Below, piece by piece: positions 44,354 to 54,332 of a DNA stretch of 55,667 nt. Source of the stretch: an uncultured Neomegalonema sp. (lineage in GTDB: Bacteria > Pseudomonadota > Alphaproteobacteria > Rhodobacterales > Rhodobacteraceae); contig CALLLP010000034.1 of assembly GCA_938008165.1 (NCBI GenBank), positions 1-55,667 on the forward strand. Direction: 5' to 3'. The position numbers were made by a program, and so were the translations under genes. Position 1 is the stretch's first letter; each line of letters opens with the position of its first letter. The notes under the pieces were generated by a model. That model saw only the letters and a program-made list of their open reading frames with translations. It made no database searches and was not told where the DNA came from.

Positions 44354-45241
44354 ATGCCGAGCCTCAAGGATCTCAAGGTCCGCATCAATTCGGTCAAATC
44401 GACCCGCAAGATCACGAAGGCGATGCAGATGGTCGCCGCGGCCAAACTGCGTCGTGCGCAGGAAGCTGCCGAAGCCTCGCGTCCCTATGCCGCGCGCATG
44501 ACCACCGTGCTTTCGAATATCGCAACCGGCAACCGCGACAACCCCGAAGCGCCCAAACTGCTACGCGGAACGGGCGATGACTCGCGGCATTTGCTGGTTG
44601 TCTGCACCGCCGAGCGCGGCCTGTGTGGCGGGTTCAACTCTTCCATCGTGCGCCGGGCGCGCCTCGATATCAACCGGCTGATCGGCGAAGGAAAGGATGT
44701 GAAAATCCTTTGTGTGGGTCGCAAGGGCCGCGAACAGCTCAAGCGCGAATACGATCACCTTTTCGTCGAGGATCAAATCGCCTTCGAAGGTGTGAAGAAG
44801 ATTTCCTACGGCGAGGCCGAACAGGTTGCCTCGCGCGTTCTTGGCTCCTTCGCGAAGGGTGAATATGACGTCATCACCCTCTATTATTCCGAGTTCGAAT
44901 CGGTGCTGACCCAATCGCCCAAGGCGCTTCAGGTCATTCCCGCAACGATCGACACGGTGGAGGAGGGTGCGGGGTCCAACTCGGCCTATGAATACGAGCC
45001 GGACGAAACGGCCCTGCTCGCCGAATTGCTGCCAAAGAACATCACCGTTCAGATCTACCGCGCGCTGCTTGAAAATGCCGCGTCGGAGCAGGGCGCCCGC
45101 ATGACGGCGATGGATAACGCAACGCGTAACGCGGGCGATATGGTCGATAAGCTGACGCTGCAATACAACCGCTCGCGTCAGGCCGCCATCACCAGCGAAC
45201 TGATCGAAATCATCTCGGGTGCCGAAGCACTCAACGGCTGA
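44354..45241 (+). CDS. atpG: ATP synthase F1 subunit gamma
   Basis: AtpG is the central rotor shaft of F1. The 295-residue product has the conserved N-terminal helix ([29 protein letters not shown] region), the GLCGGFN loop near 95, and the C-terminal helix with [21 protein letters not shown] 44354 has GGAG 10 bases upstream. The gene lies 70 bases after atpA and 54 before atpD, within the operon. Confidence 0.97.
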   Translation: MPSLKDLKVRINSVKSTRKITKAMQMVAAAKLRRAQEAAEASRPYAARMTTVLSNIATGNRDNPEAPKLLRGTGDDSRHLLVVCTAERGLCGGFNSSIVRRARLDINRLIGEGKDVKILCVGRKGREQLKREYDHLFVEDQIAFEGVKKISYGEAEQVASRVLGSFAKGEYDVITLYYSEFESVLTQSPKALQVIPATIDTVEEGAGSNSAYEYEPDETALLAELLPKNITVQIYRALLENAASEQGARMTAMDNATRNAGDMVDKLTLQYNRSRQAAITSELIEIISGAEALNG

Positions 45242-45247
45242 CATTAG

Positions 45248-46720
<1,473 letters not shown>

Positions 46721-46722
46721 TC

Positions 46723-47127
46723 ATGGCCGGGACCATGCAGGTTGATCTCGTCTCGCCGGAGAAAGTTCTCGCCTCGATCGAGGCCGAGAAAGTCATGTTG
46801 CCCGGCTCTGACGGTGATTTTACGGCGATGGCCGGGCATGTCCCGGTTGTCACCTCGCTCAGCCCCGGTACGATTCGGATTGTGAACGGATCTGAGGAGA
46901 GCGAATATCTGATTGCCGGGGGCTTTGCCGAAGTCTCCGGGAGCGGTATTTCTATCCTCGCCGAATTTGCCTCTCTGCGCGAGGATGCAACGGCGGATAT
47001 GTTCCAATCCTCGCTGGAAGCGGCTGAAAAAGCGCTTGAAGGGCTGGAAAAAGAAGAACTGGCCGAGGCGACGCGTCGGTACAGCAATCTCAAAGTGATG
47101 GTCGAGACCTTGGGCCGCGCCGCCTGA
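46723..47127 (+). CDS. atpC: ATP synthase F1 subunit epsilon
   Basis: AtpC is the regulatory central-stalk subunit. The 134-residue product has the N-terminal beta-sandwich (MQVDLVSPEKVLASIEAEKV, GDFTAMAGHVPVVT) and a C-terminal helical hairpin (about 90-130). ATG 46723 lies two bases after the atpD stop, with GAGG further upstream; an ATG at 46735 just before QVDLVSPEK is an alternative. It is the last gene of atpHAGDC and is followed by a strong hairpin. Confidence 0.95.
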   Translation: MAGTMQVDLVSPEKVLASIEAEKVMLPGSDGDFTAMAGHVPVVTSLSPGTIRIVNGSEESEYLIAGGFAEVSGSGISILAEFASLREDATADMFQSSLEAAEKALEGLEKEELAEATRRYSNLKVMVETLGRAA

Positions 47128-47149
47128 TTTTCGGCTTTCGACAGCAGGT

Positions 47150-47183
47150 ATAAAGCGGGTCCGGGAAACCGGGTCCGCTTTAT
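47150..47183. terminator. Convergent terminator between atpC and rppH
   Basis: A 15-bp stem (47150-47164 with 47169-47183, two G-U pairs on the plus strand) is closed by a GAAA tetraloop. The outer bases are ATAAAG and CTTTAT, giving U-rich tails in both directions. It overlaps the rppH stop codon and can end both the atp transcript and the convergent rppH transcript. Confidence 0.75.
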
Positions 47184-47659
47184 GTATTCAGATACTTGCC
47201 CAGATCGGCGAACACCGCCGCATAGAGATCACGCTTGAAAGGCACGATCTTCTCGATCAGATCGGCGGGGACCATCCACTGCCATTCGCAGAATTCGGGA
47301 TGCTTGGTTGCAATATCGATATCGGCATCCGTTCCGAGAAATCGCATGGCGAACCAAATCTGTTCCTGTCCCCGAAATTTACCGCGCCACAATGTCCCGA
47401 GCAATTCTTCGGGCAGGTCATAGCGTAGCCAATCCTTTGTCTGGCCTTCGACCGTGACATGGGCAGGCGAAACGCCTGTTTCTTCGGTCAATTCGCGCAA
47501 AGCCGCCTCTTCGGGCAATTCGCCGAAATCGATTCCGCCCTGGGGCATTTGCCATGCATCCACGGGGTTATCGATCCGCTTTCCGGCAAAGACGGTGCCA
47601 TCATCGCGAAACAAGACAACGCCTGCGCCGGGGCGATAGGCAAGGGTGCTTTTATCCAT
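47180..47659 (-). CDS. rppH: RNA pyrophosphohydrolase RppH
   Basis: RppH removes pyrophosphate from 5'-triphosphorylated mRNA and so starts RNase E-dependent decay. The 159-residue Nudix protein has [10 protein letters not shown] at the N-terminus and the Nudix box beginning [12 protein letters not shown] and ending RELTEETGV, with the metal-binding Glu residues in REL-EE. ATG 47659 is chosen because AGGGA lies 9 bases before it; an ATG six codons earlier (47677) has no such support. It follows the polysaccharide deacetylase gene. Ap4A hydrolase activity is possible in the same family. Confidence 0.9.
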   Translation of the reverse strand: MDKSTLAYRPGAGVVLFRDDGTVFAGKRIDNPVDAWQMPQGGIDFGELPEEAALRELTEETGVSPAHVTVEGQTKDWLRYDLPEELLGTLWRGKFRGQEQIWFAMRFLGTDADIDIATKHPEFCEWQWMVPADLIEKIVPFKRDLYAAVFADLGKYLNT

Positions 47660-47686
47660 CTTGGATTTCCCTGCCATGGTAGGATT

Positions 47687-48919
47687 TTACCCCGCGTTCT
47701 TCAGATGTGTGACCGGAACAAAAACGATTCCGCGTTCTTCAGCCGATTCGACCCAACGTTCAAGGGTCGCAATGCTTCCGCGATACGCCGTGGCGACGCC
47801 AATTGCAACGCCGTCGCGCCGGGCTTGCTGCTCCAAGGCGGATAAACGGTCGAGGATCATCGCTTCATCGCGGTCTTTATCGATGGCGAGCAACCCTGCG
47901 GCGTAATCGGCCTTATGCGATTTCGCGAGCGCACCGAGGCGGCTTTGCCCGCTTGGCTGGTTTTCGAACAGAAACAGGCCCCGCGAGGCGACAGCCTGCA
48001 CCACGGGCGATGCGGCCTCATCCGAGCGGTTGAAACGCGCGCCCAGATAACTGGAGATGCCTGCGGCACCGGGTACGCGGGACAGGGCTTTGTCAAGGCG
48101 GGCGAGATTGACCGCGTTGGTATTGGAGACGCGCAATGTCAGCGGTTCGCCCGGATCGCGCCGGGGATTGATCGGCTCCATCGGAATTTCGACGAGAACC
48201 GTGTGTCCGTCATCGATGGCCGTTTTCGCAAGAACGTCGATGCGCTCGCCAATCGGTGCAAAGGCGAGCGTGACGCCCTTGGGCAGTTTGCGGATCGCCT
48301 GTTGCGTGATCGCTTCATGCAGCCCGACGGCGGTGACAACCAGCGCGATGCGGGGCTGGGTGTTGGATGCGGCGGCGGGCCGGGCCTTGGAGCGGTCTGG
48401 TATGGCCGGGGCCGTGTAGCGGGGGAGGGTGATCGCGGCCGAGGTCGGTGCAGGCTCCAGCGCTAGGGGGGCGAGGGCGCGCACAGCCTGCATCGGCGGG
48501 GCCGGTTTGCGGCGGGGATGGGGGATGGCGGGCCGCTTTTCCGGCGGCGTTGCTTCTTGGCTTGGGGCCGGATCGTCATGCAGAGTTGGGAGCAGAATAT
48601 CGGTCAAATCCGGTGTCGTATCGCGCAGGGTCGCGGTCAATTGTCCGGGTTGGACAAGCCTTGGGGGCAATGCCAGGGCTGGTCTTGGGGCTGGTTCGGG
48701 AGCGATGGCAATCCGGCGCGACCCAAGGGCAGTGCCGTTCAGGATCCGGTCGATGGGCCGTTCCCGCGAGACATAGGCGTAGGTCGCTTCGACGACGCCG
48801 TTCCCCGTATCAAGATTCGAGATGACGGGGATGACAAGCGCGGCACAGCCGAGCACCAGCAAGACGGCGTGAACCGGGCGGCAGGAGCGGGGAAAGGAAA
48901 GGCGGGGCACAGGATTCAC
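47687..48919 (-). CDS. Divergent polysaccharide deacetylase family protein
   Basis: The 410-residue product has an N-terminal membrane anchor (about 17-36, HAVLLVLGCAALVIPVI), a long proline- and alanine-rich linker (about 60-185), and a C-terminal divergent polysaccharide deacetylase domain (about 188-405) with ALVVTAVGLHEAITQQAI, VLVEIPMEPINPRRDPGEP and SYLGARFN. This YibQ-like family is thought to act in the envelope, often beside EnvC and CtpA as here; activity is unproven. The start is GTG 48919, with no strong Shine-Dalgarno sequence. A terminator after ctpA separates it from the upstream block. Confidence 0.9.
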   Translation of the reverse strand: MNPVPRLSFPRSCRPVHAVLLVLGCAALVIPVISNLDTGNGVVEATYAYVSRERPIDRILNGTALGSRRIAIAPEPAPRPALALPPRLVQPGQLTATLRDTTPDLTDILLPTLHDDPAPSQEATPPEKRPAIPHPRRKPAPPMQAVRALAPLALEPAPTSAAITLPRYTAPAIPDRSKARPAAASNTQPRIALVVTAVGLHEAITQQAIRKLPKGVTLAFAPIGERIDVLAKTAIDDGHTVLVEIPMEPINPRRDPGEPLTLRVSNTNAVNLARLDKALSRVPGAAGISSYLGARFNRSDEAASPVVQAVASRGLFLFENQPSGQSRLGALAKSHKADYAAGLLAIDKDRDEAMILDRLSALEQQARRDGVAIGVATAYRGSIATLERWVESAEERGIVFVPVTHLKNAG

Positions 48920-48985
48920 CTTGGATCATGCCGGAAAACTCCGATTACCAAAGCCTATCGCCCTTGCGAATCCGTGAACCCCGTA

Positions 48986-49015
48986 CGAAAAACGCCCGCC
49001 GGAGTGGGCGGGCGT
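48986..49015 (-). terminator. Intrinsic terminator after ctpA
   Basis: ACGCCCGCC (48992-49000) and GGCGGGCGT (49007-49015) form a 9-bp GC-rich stem with a 6-base loop. On the minus strand it is followed by TTTTT (48987-48991), so it should end the gpmI-envC-ctpA transcript before the deacetylase gene. Confidence 0.8.
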
Positions 49016-49051
49016 CTTGATTGTGATGCTCGTTGCGGGATCAGGTGGCGG

Positions 49052-50380
49052 TCAGTTTTCTTCGTCCAGCGACGAATAGACCGACAATCCCTGAAGCAAA
49101 TCAAGCGCATAGGAAAGCTGATAATCCTCCTCGCGCAGTTCGAGGCGGCGCTGGTGCAGCGCTTCTTGGTCGGCGCGCTCCTGCTTGTCCTCTTCGGTCA
49201 TGCCGTCATTGCTGAGGCTGCCGCGCATCTGCGATTCGGAGTAGCTGCGGCGGTTTGTGGGTTCGTCGCTTTCGGGCAATTCGATCTGTTCGACGATGAT
49301 GTCCGGCTCGATGCCGAGGGCCTGAATCGAGCGGCCTGAGGGGGTGTAGTAGCGCGCGGTCGTCAGGCGGATCGCGCCTTTGGATGCGAGTGGCATGATC
49401 GTCTGGACCGAGCCTTTGCCGAAGGTCTTCTCACCGACGACGATGCCGCGACGATGATCCTGAATGGCCCCTGCGACGATTTCGGAGGCGGAGGCGGACC
49501 CGCCATTGACCAGCACGACGACAGGCTTGCCATCGGCCAGATCGCCCTTCTGGGCGTTATAGCGGTCGGCGTTGCGCTGTTCGCGGCCCCGTGTCGAGAC
49601 GATCTCGCCTTGGTCGAGGAAAGCGTCGGAGACTGCGACCGCCTGTGTCAGCAGACCGCCGGGGTTGTTGCGCAGGTCGATGACATAGCCACTGACATCG
49701 TTCGCGCCAAGCTCGTCTTTGATCTTGGCAATCGACTCGGCGAGGTTCTGGAAGGTTTTTTCGGAGAATTTCGAGATGCGCAGCACGCCGACATCGCCTT
49801 CGATGCGGTGGCGGACGGCCTTGATTTCGATGACCGCGCGGGTCAGCGTCATCTCGATCGGCTCCTCCTCGCCTTCGCGGGCGATGGTCAGTTCGATATC
49901 GGTATTCACCAGACCGCGCATCAGGTCGACGGCCTCGCCGATGGTCATGCCAAGGACCGATTCGCCGTCGATATGGGTGATGAAGTCATTCGCCTTGACC
50001 CCTGCCTTGGCGGCGGGGGTATCATCGATGGGCGAGACGACCTTTACGAAGCCGTCTTCCATCGTCACCTCGATCCCTAGGCCACCGAATTCACCCTTGG
50101 TATCGTCCTGCATATCGGTGAAGTTATCCGGGTTCAGATAACTGGAATGCGGATCGAGCGAGGTGAGCATGCCGTTGATGGCGGCTTCGATCAGCTCTTT
50201 CTCGTTCACTTCCTCGACATAGGCGGAGCGGGTCCGCTCGAAGACATCGCCGAAGAGATCGAGATATTCATAGGTCGATGCCGCGAGCGCGGGTGAGCCG
50301 AGGCGCGGGGCCCCGAACTGCGCCGTCAGCGCGATACCGGCGGCGGCGCCGAAGAGCACGGCGGTCAGGGTCTTGTTCAT
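49052..50380 (-). CDS. ctpA: S41 family C-terminal processing protease CtpA
   Basis: CtpA is a periplasmic serine protease that trims or degrades envelope proteins, including cell-wall hydrolases. The 442-residue product has a signal segment (about 3-34), a PDZ domain (about 96-165), and the S41 catalytic region with GGSASASE (Ser297) and GEKTFGKGSV (Lys322) forming the Ser/Lys dyad. ATG 50380 overlaps the envC stop as ATGA. The gene pair envC-ctpA is conserved in alphaproteobacteria. Confidence 0.95.
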   Translation of the reverse strand: MNKTLTAVLFGAAAGIALTAQFGAPRLGSPALAASTYEYLDLFGDVFERTRSAYVEEVNEKELIEAAINGMLTSLDPHSSYLNPDNFTDMQDDTKGEFGGLGIEVTMEDGFVKVVSPIDDTPAAKAGVKANDFITHIDGESVLGMTIGEAVDLMRGLVNTDIELTIAREGEEEPIEMTLTRAVIEIKAVRHRIEGDVGVLRISKFSEKTFQNLAESIAKIKDELGANDVSGYVIDLRNNPGGLLTQAVAVSDAFLDQGEIVSTRGREQRNADRYNAQKGDLADGKPVVVLVNGGSASASEIVAGAIQDHRRGIVVGEKTFGKGSVQTIMPLASKGAIRLTTARYYTPSGRSIQALGIEPDIIVEQIELPESDEPTNRRSYSESQMRGSLSNDGMTEEDKQERADQEALHQRRLELREEDYQLSYALDLLQGLSVYSSLDEEN

Positions 50381-51633
50381 TGGGCTTCAACCTTTCGAAT
50401 CATCTGGCTCCCGGATGGGCCGAACCACACGCCGGGGTCTATGGGTTCGCCGCGCAGGCGCATCTGAAGATAGAGCGACGCGATTGCGCTGGCGGAGAGT
50501 GCGGATTGATCGGCGAGGAATTCCTCGCTTTCGGATATGGGGCCGGTAAGGGTCCCGATGGGTTCGCCACGTTGCACGACGTCCCCCTTCTTGCGGATGA
50601 GGTCGGACAGACCGGCAAGGACGATCTGATAATCCTCGCCAATATCGATCACGGCCACGAGGCCGAAGCTGTTGACCGGCCCGGCATAGGAAAGGGTGCC
50701 GTGCCACGGGGCATAGACGAGGGCATAGGGCTTGGCGTCGAACACCATGCCAAGCGCTTCGTTGCCGGTTGCGGCGCGGTCGAATTCCTGCGCAACTTCA
50801 CCGCCGGTGACGGGCCAGAGGAAATGGCCCTGCGCCTGATTCAGCGGGCGGGGCGGGGGAAGCATGCGTTGAGCAGGCAGGACTTGCGCCTGTCGCACCG
50901 GCTTTTGGGGCGGCGTGGGGGAGCGCTGGGTCAGACGTTGCAGGCGCTTGGCGCGTTCGGTCAGGTCGTCGGCTTCTTGTTTGAGAGCTTCGGCGCGCTC
51001 CAGCGTTTCGCGTTGCAGTTCCTTGCGCTTGCCGACCAGAACCCATAATTCGCGCTCGCGGGTGCGCAGGGCTTCGATGGCCTCTTTCGTCGCTTCGCGG
51101 GCGCCTTCGGTTTGCAGGCGCAGATCCTCGATCCGGGCGACGCGCTCCAGCGTTGCCTGGGCATCGGTTTCGAGAGCCTCGCGCAGACCCGCCAGAGCGC
51201 TGGCTCCGCGCGCGGCGCGCAGGGGATCGCCCCCATAGGCGACGAGTTCGGGCGCATGGGCCTTCGATAGCGCGACCATGGCGGAGAAGGCGGCGGCATT
51301 CTGGCGGCGGCGCACGCGCAGCGCCTCGCTTGCCCCCGCTTCCTCATTGGCAAGGGCGACCAACTTGGCGCGGGATTCGGAGACTTCGGCTTCGAGACCG
51401 ACGATCTCCTTTTCGATTTCCTCGATCCGCTTTTCGTCACGCGCGGTTGCTTCGGCGGTTTCGAGAGCCTTTTTTTCCATCTCGGCGGCCCGCTGGGCGG
51501 TGATCCGCGAGGTTCGCTTGAGCTTTTCGGCCTGAGCGGGGTCGACATAGACGCCGCCCTGCTGTTCCTGCGCGCTGGCCCCTGCGACATAGCCGAAGGC
51601 GCAGATCATGGCGGCGAGGATCATCCGTTTCAT
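50377..51633 (-). CDS. envC: EnvC-like murein hydrolase activator
   Basis: EnvC activates cell-wall amidases at the division site. The 418-residue product has a signal peptide (about 1-21), two long coiled coils (about 30-110 and 155-235), and a C-terminal LytM/M23-like domain (about 285-400). The zinc-binding HxxxD and HxH motifs of active M23 peptidases are not intact (VFDAKPYALVYAPWHGT, and YQIVLAGL in place of HxH), as expected of an activator rather than an enzyme. ATG 51633 overlaps the gpmI stop, and its own stop overlaps ctpA. Confidence 0.93.
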   Translation of the reverse strand: MKRMILAAMICAFGYVAGASAQEQQGGVYVDPAQAEKLKRTSRITAQRAAEMEKKALETAEATARDEKRIEEIEKEIVGLEAEVSESRAKLVALANEEAGASEALRVRRRQNAAAFSAMVALSKAHAPELVAYGGDPLRAARGASALAGLREALETDAQATLERVARIEDLRLQTEGAREATKEAIEALRTRERELWVLVGKRKELQRETLERAEALKQEADDLTERAKRLQRLTQRSPTPPQKPVRQAQVLPAQRMLPPPRPLNQAQGHFLWPVTGGEVAQEFDRAATGNEALGMVFDAKPYALVYAPWHGTLSYAGPVNSFGLVAVIDIGEDYQIVLAGLSDLIRKKGDVVQRGEPIGTLTGPISESEEFLADQSALSASAIASLYLQMRLRGEPIDPGVWFGPSGSQMIRKVEAQ

Positions 51634-53195
51634 GCGCGCGCCTCCTTGCGGGGTGTCGCCTGTATGCCGATCAGCGAACGGCCTGTCATCGCAGCGGGTT
51701 GATCGATGCCGAGCAGGGCAAGCAGCGTGGGGGCAATATCGGCGAGCCGCCCGGAATCCAGCCCGGAATCGCGGCCTCCGCCCACCAGCCAGAGTGGCAC
51801 CTCGTTCAGCGTATGCGCCGTATGCGGCCCGCCGGTTTCTGGATCGATCATCGTCTCGCAGTTTCCGTGATCCGCACAGATCAGCATGGCACCCCCCACA
51901 TCCTCGATTGCTGCGACCGCTGTTCCGAGGCCCGCATCCACCGCCTCGACGGCGGCGATCGCGGCAGTCAGGTCGCCCGTATGGCCAACCATGTCCGGGT
52001 TCGCGTAGTTTGTCACGATCAACTCGTAGTCGCCCGAACGGATGGCGGAAACAAGGCGTTCCGTCACCGCCGCTTCGGACATTTCGGGGGCGAGGTCATA
52101 GGTTGCGACCTTGGGGCTGGGTGCCATGTGGCGATCTTCTTGCGGTTCGGGCGTCTCGATCCCGCCATTGAAGAAGAACGTGACATGAGGGTATTTCTCG
52201 GTTTCGGCAACGCGAAGCTGGCGCAGGCCTGCGCGGGCGACGACCTGTCCGAGCGTATCGACGATCTCTTGATCGGCAAAGACGGCCTGTATCGATGCGT
52301 TCAGCGCCTCGGAATATTCGACCATTCCGGTCAGGGCGGCCAGATGGAGGGCGGGGCGCGCGAAGCCATCGAAATCGGGCAGGGCAAAGGCTGCGAGGAT
52401 TTCGCGGGCGCGGTCGGTGCGAAAATTCAGGCAGAAAAGACCGTCGCCCGGCTTCATGCCGTCATATGGGCCGATCACGGTCGGGGTGATGAATTCGTCG
52501 TTTTCGCCCCGGTCATAGGCATCGGCGATGGCGTCTTCGGCGCTTGCGGCGCGTGCGCCCTGTGCTTCGGCCATGGCGCGGAAGGCTTTTTCGACGCGAT
52601 CCCAGCGCTTATCGCGATCCATTGCGAAGTAGCGACCCGATAGGGTGGCGATCTCGATGCCGGGGGTGCCGTTCAGATCCTCCTGCAATGTTTTCAGGCA
52701 GTGCTCGATACTACGCGGGGCCACATCGCGTCCGTCGCCGATCAGATGCAGCCGCACGGCGATGCCTTCACTGGCCAGAAGCCGGGCGAGATAGGCGAGG
52801 TGGCGTTGATGCGCATGGACGCCGCCGGGCGAAACGAGACCGATGAGATGCGACGCTCCGCCGCTTTTCTTGAGGGTCGCAATATGCGCCTGCACCGCTG
52901 CACGCGTGTCGAAAGAGCGGTCGGCAATGGCGCTGTCGATCTTGGGCAGGTCCATCATCACGACCCGGCCTGCGCCGATATTCATATGGCCGACTTCCGA
53001 ATTGCCCATTTGCCCTTCGGGCAGGCCGACATCCAGACCATGGGTGGTCAGCGTCGCCATGGGGCAGGTCTGGGTCAGGCGGTCAAGGGTGGGTGTCTGG
53101 GCCAGCGCAACGGCATTCCCCGCACGCTCGGCCCGCAGACCCAGCCCGTCGAGAATTACAAGGGCCACCGGGCCTCTTGCCGCGTTACTGCTCAA
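51630..53195 (-). CDS. gpmI: 2,3-bisphosphoglycerate-independent phosphoglycerate mutase
   Basis: GpmI interconverts 3- and 2-phosphoglycerate in glycolysis and gluconeogenesis. The 521-residue product has VALVILDGLGL at 10-20 (metal-binding Asp16) and the phosphoserine site GQMGNSEVGHMNIG with Ser66, plus CADHGNCETM near the C-terminus. The start is TTG 53195 with GGGGAG 9 bases upstream; a nearby ATG is in a different frame and soon hits a stop. It heads the envC-ctpA block by ATGA-type coupling. Length is typical. Confidence 0.95.
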   Translation of the reverse strand: MSSNAARGPVALVILDGLGLRAERAGNAVALAQTPTLDRLTQTCPMATLTTHGLDVGLPEGQMGNSEVGHMNIGAGRVVMMDLPKIDSAIADRSFDTRAAVQAHIATLKKSGGASHLIGLVSPGGVHAHQRHLAYLARLLASEGIAVRLHLIGDGRDVAPRSIEHCLKTLQEDLNGTPGIEIATLSGRYFAMDRDKRWDRVEKAFRAMAEAQGARAASAEDAIADAYDRGENDEFITPTVIGPYDGMKPGDGLFCLNFRTDRAREILAAFALPDFDGFARPALHLAALTGMVEYSEALNASIQAVFADQEIVDTLGQVVARAGLRQLRVAETEKYPHVTFFFNGGIETPEPQEDRHMAPSPKVATYDLAPEMSEAAVTERLVSAIRSGDYELIVTNYANPDMVGHTGDLTAAIAAVEAVDAGLGTAVAAIEDVGGAMLICADHGNCETMIDPETGGPHTAHTLNEVPLWLVGGGRDSGLDSGRLADIAPTLLALLGIDQPAAMTGRSLIGIQATPRKEARA

Positions 53196-53311
53196 AACTC
53201 ATCGCTCCCCTCTTGTTTTTTAGACATCGTATCGATGCCATTCGCGCCCGTCCAGCGGGTAGGTCAGACCGCCGCAAGAACCGGGTTAACGGATCGGAAA
53301 TTAAGAAATCG

Positions 53312-53782
53312 TCACCCTGCCCGATGATAAGGGTGGTTCGCGGCGATAGCGAGGGCACGGTACAGTTGTTCGGCCAACATTGCTCTCACGAGCATGTGAG
53401 GCCATGTCATCTTTCCGAAGGAGAGAAGGCGGGTGGCGCGCTGGCGCACGGCATCCGTATGTCCATCCGCGCCCCCGATGGCGAAGGCCATGCCGGGGAT
53501 GCCCTCATCGCGGGCGGTGGTCAGCAGAGTCGAGAAGGCAAGGCTGTCCATCGTCTTGCCCCGTTCGTCGAGGGCGATAAGGGTGTGGCCCTGCGGCAAT
53601 CGGTCGAGCAGGCGGGCGCTTTCGGCGTCGCGACCCGCCCCTTTTGCATCGATTTCGGCGATATCGAGAGCGGTCAGACCCATGCCCCTGCCCAGCGCAT
53701 CGAAGCGGGCACGGTAATCGTCGGTCAAAAGCCGTTCGGGGCCGGGTTTGGAGCGGCCCACTGCGAGGATCGATACCCTCAT
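53312..53782 (-). CDS. rlmH: 23S rRNA (pseudouridine1915-N3)-methyltransferase RlmH
   Basis: RlmH methylates pseudouridine 1915 in helix 69 of 23S rRNA, the same helix modified by RluD (also in this window). The 156-residue SPOUT protein has the knot motif FAIGGADGHTD (about 100-110) and the C-terminal SFGKMTWPHMLVRAMLAEQLYRA. ATG 53782 lies 10 bases after the rsfS stop, a conserved gene pair. Confidence 0.95.
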   Translation of the reverse strand: MRVSILAVGRSKPGPERLLTDDYRARFDALGRGMGLTALDIAEIDAKGAGRDAESARLLDRLPQGHTLIALDERGKTMDSLAFSTLLTTARDEGIPGMAFAIGGADGHTDAVRQRATRLLSFGKMTWPHMLVRAMLAEQLYRALAIAANHPYHRAG

Positions 53783-53792
53783 GCGGGATGCT

Positions 53793-54233
53793 CTATCCGT
53801 TCAGCACCGGGCCGTCAGTCTCGGTCCATATCCGTTCGAGGTTGTAGAATTCGCGCACCTCGGGTCGGAAGATATGAACGATCACATCGCCAGCGTCGAT
53901 CAAGGCCCAATCGCCTTGGGTCACGCCCTCAAGACGGGGCACGATATGGCCCTCGCGCTTGATCTTTTCGACGAGTTTTTCGGACATGGTGACGACCTGA
54001 CGTGTCGACGTGCCCGATGCGACGACCATGTGGTCCGCAATAGGGGATTTGCCGTTCAGGTCGAAGGATACAACATCGCTTGCCTTGGCGTCCTCCAGCG
54101 TATCGAGAACAAGGGCCAGCAGTTCATCGGGCGAAAGGCGTGTCTCGCCCCCGGTTGAGCCTCTCTTGCCCCCGGTCAGGGCAGTGTGGCTCGTCGATGC
54201 GCCTGGCGCATCACTGTGGGTATGCGTGGTCAG
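53793..54233 (-). CDS. rsfS: Ribosome silencing factor RsfS, probable CTG start
   Basis: RsfS binds ribosomal protein uL14 and blocks subunit joining in starvation. The conserved domain begins LSPDELLALVLDTLEDAKASDVV and continues DHMVVASGTSTRQV, ending near the C-terminus in FRPEVREFYNLERIW. The only ATG in the frame (54029) would delete the first third of the domain. Upstream the frame has no ATG, GTG or TTG before the domain, but CTG at 54233 is 6 bases after AAGGAGG (54239-54245), giving a 146-residue protein that begins MTTHTHSDAPG. The coding assignment is secure; the start is inferred. Confidence 0.9.
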   Translation of the reverse strand: MTTHTHSDAPGASTSHTALTGGKRGSTGGETRLSPDELLALVLDTLEDAKASDVVSFDLNGKSPIADHMVVASGTSTRQVVTMSEKLVEKIKREGHIVPRLEGVTQGDWALIDAGDVIVHIFRPEVREFYNLERIWTETDGPVLNG

Positions 54234-54332
54234 ATCAGCCTCCTTGAAGTCGGCGCTGTAGATTTTTCCGCAGCTATCGACCGTCTCAAGGTAATACAGG
54301 TCCGGTCTGTTCGCAAGGGATGCTGTGCCCCG

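Noticed and set aside
50377..51633. EnvC-like gene as an active M23 endopeptidase
   Set aside because: The HxxxD and HxH zinc motifs are not intact, so an activator role fits better.
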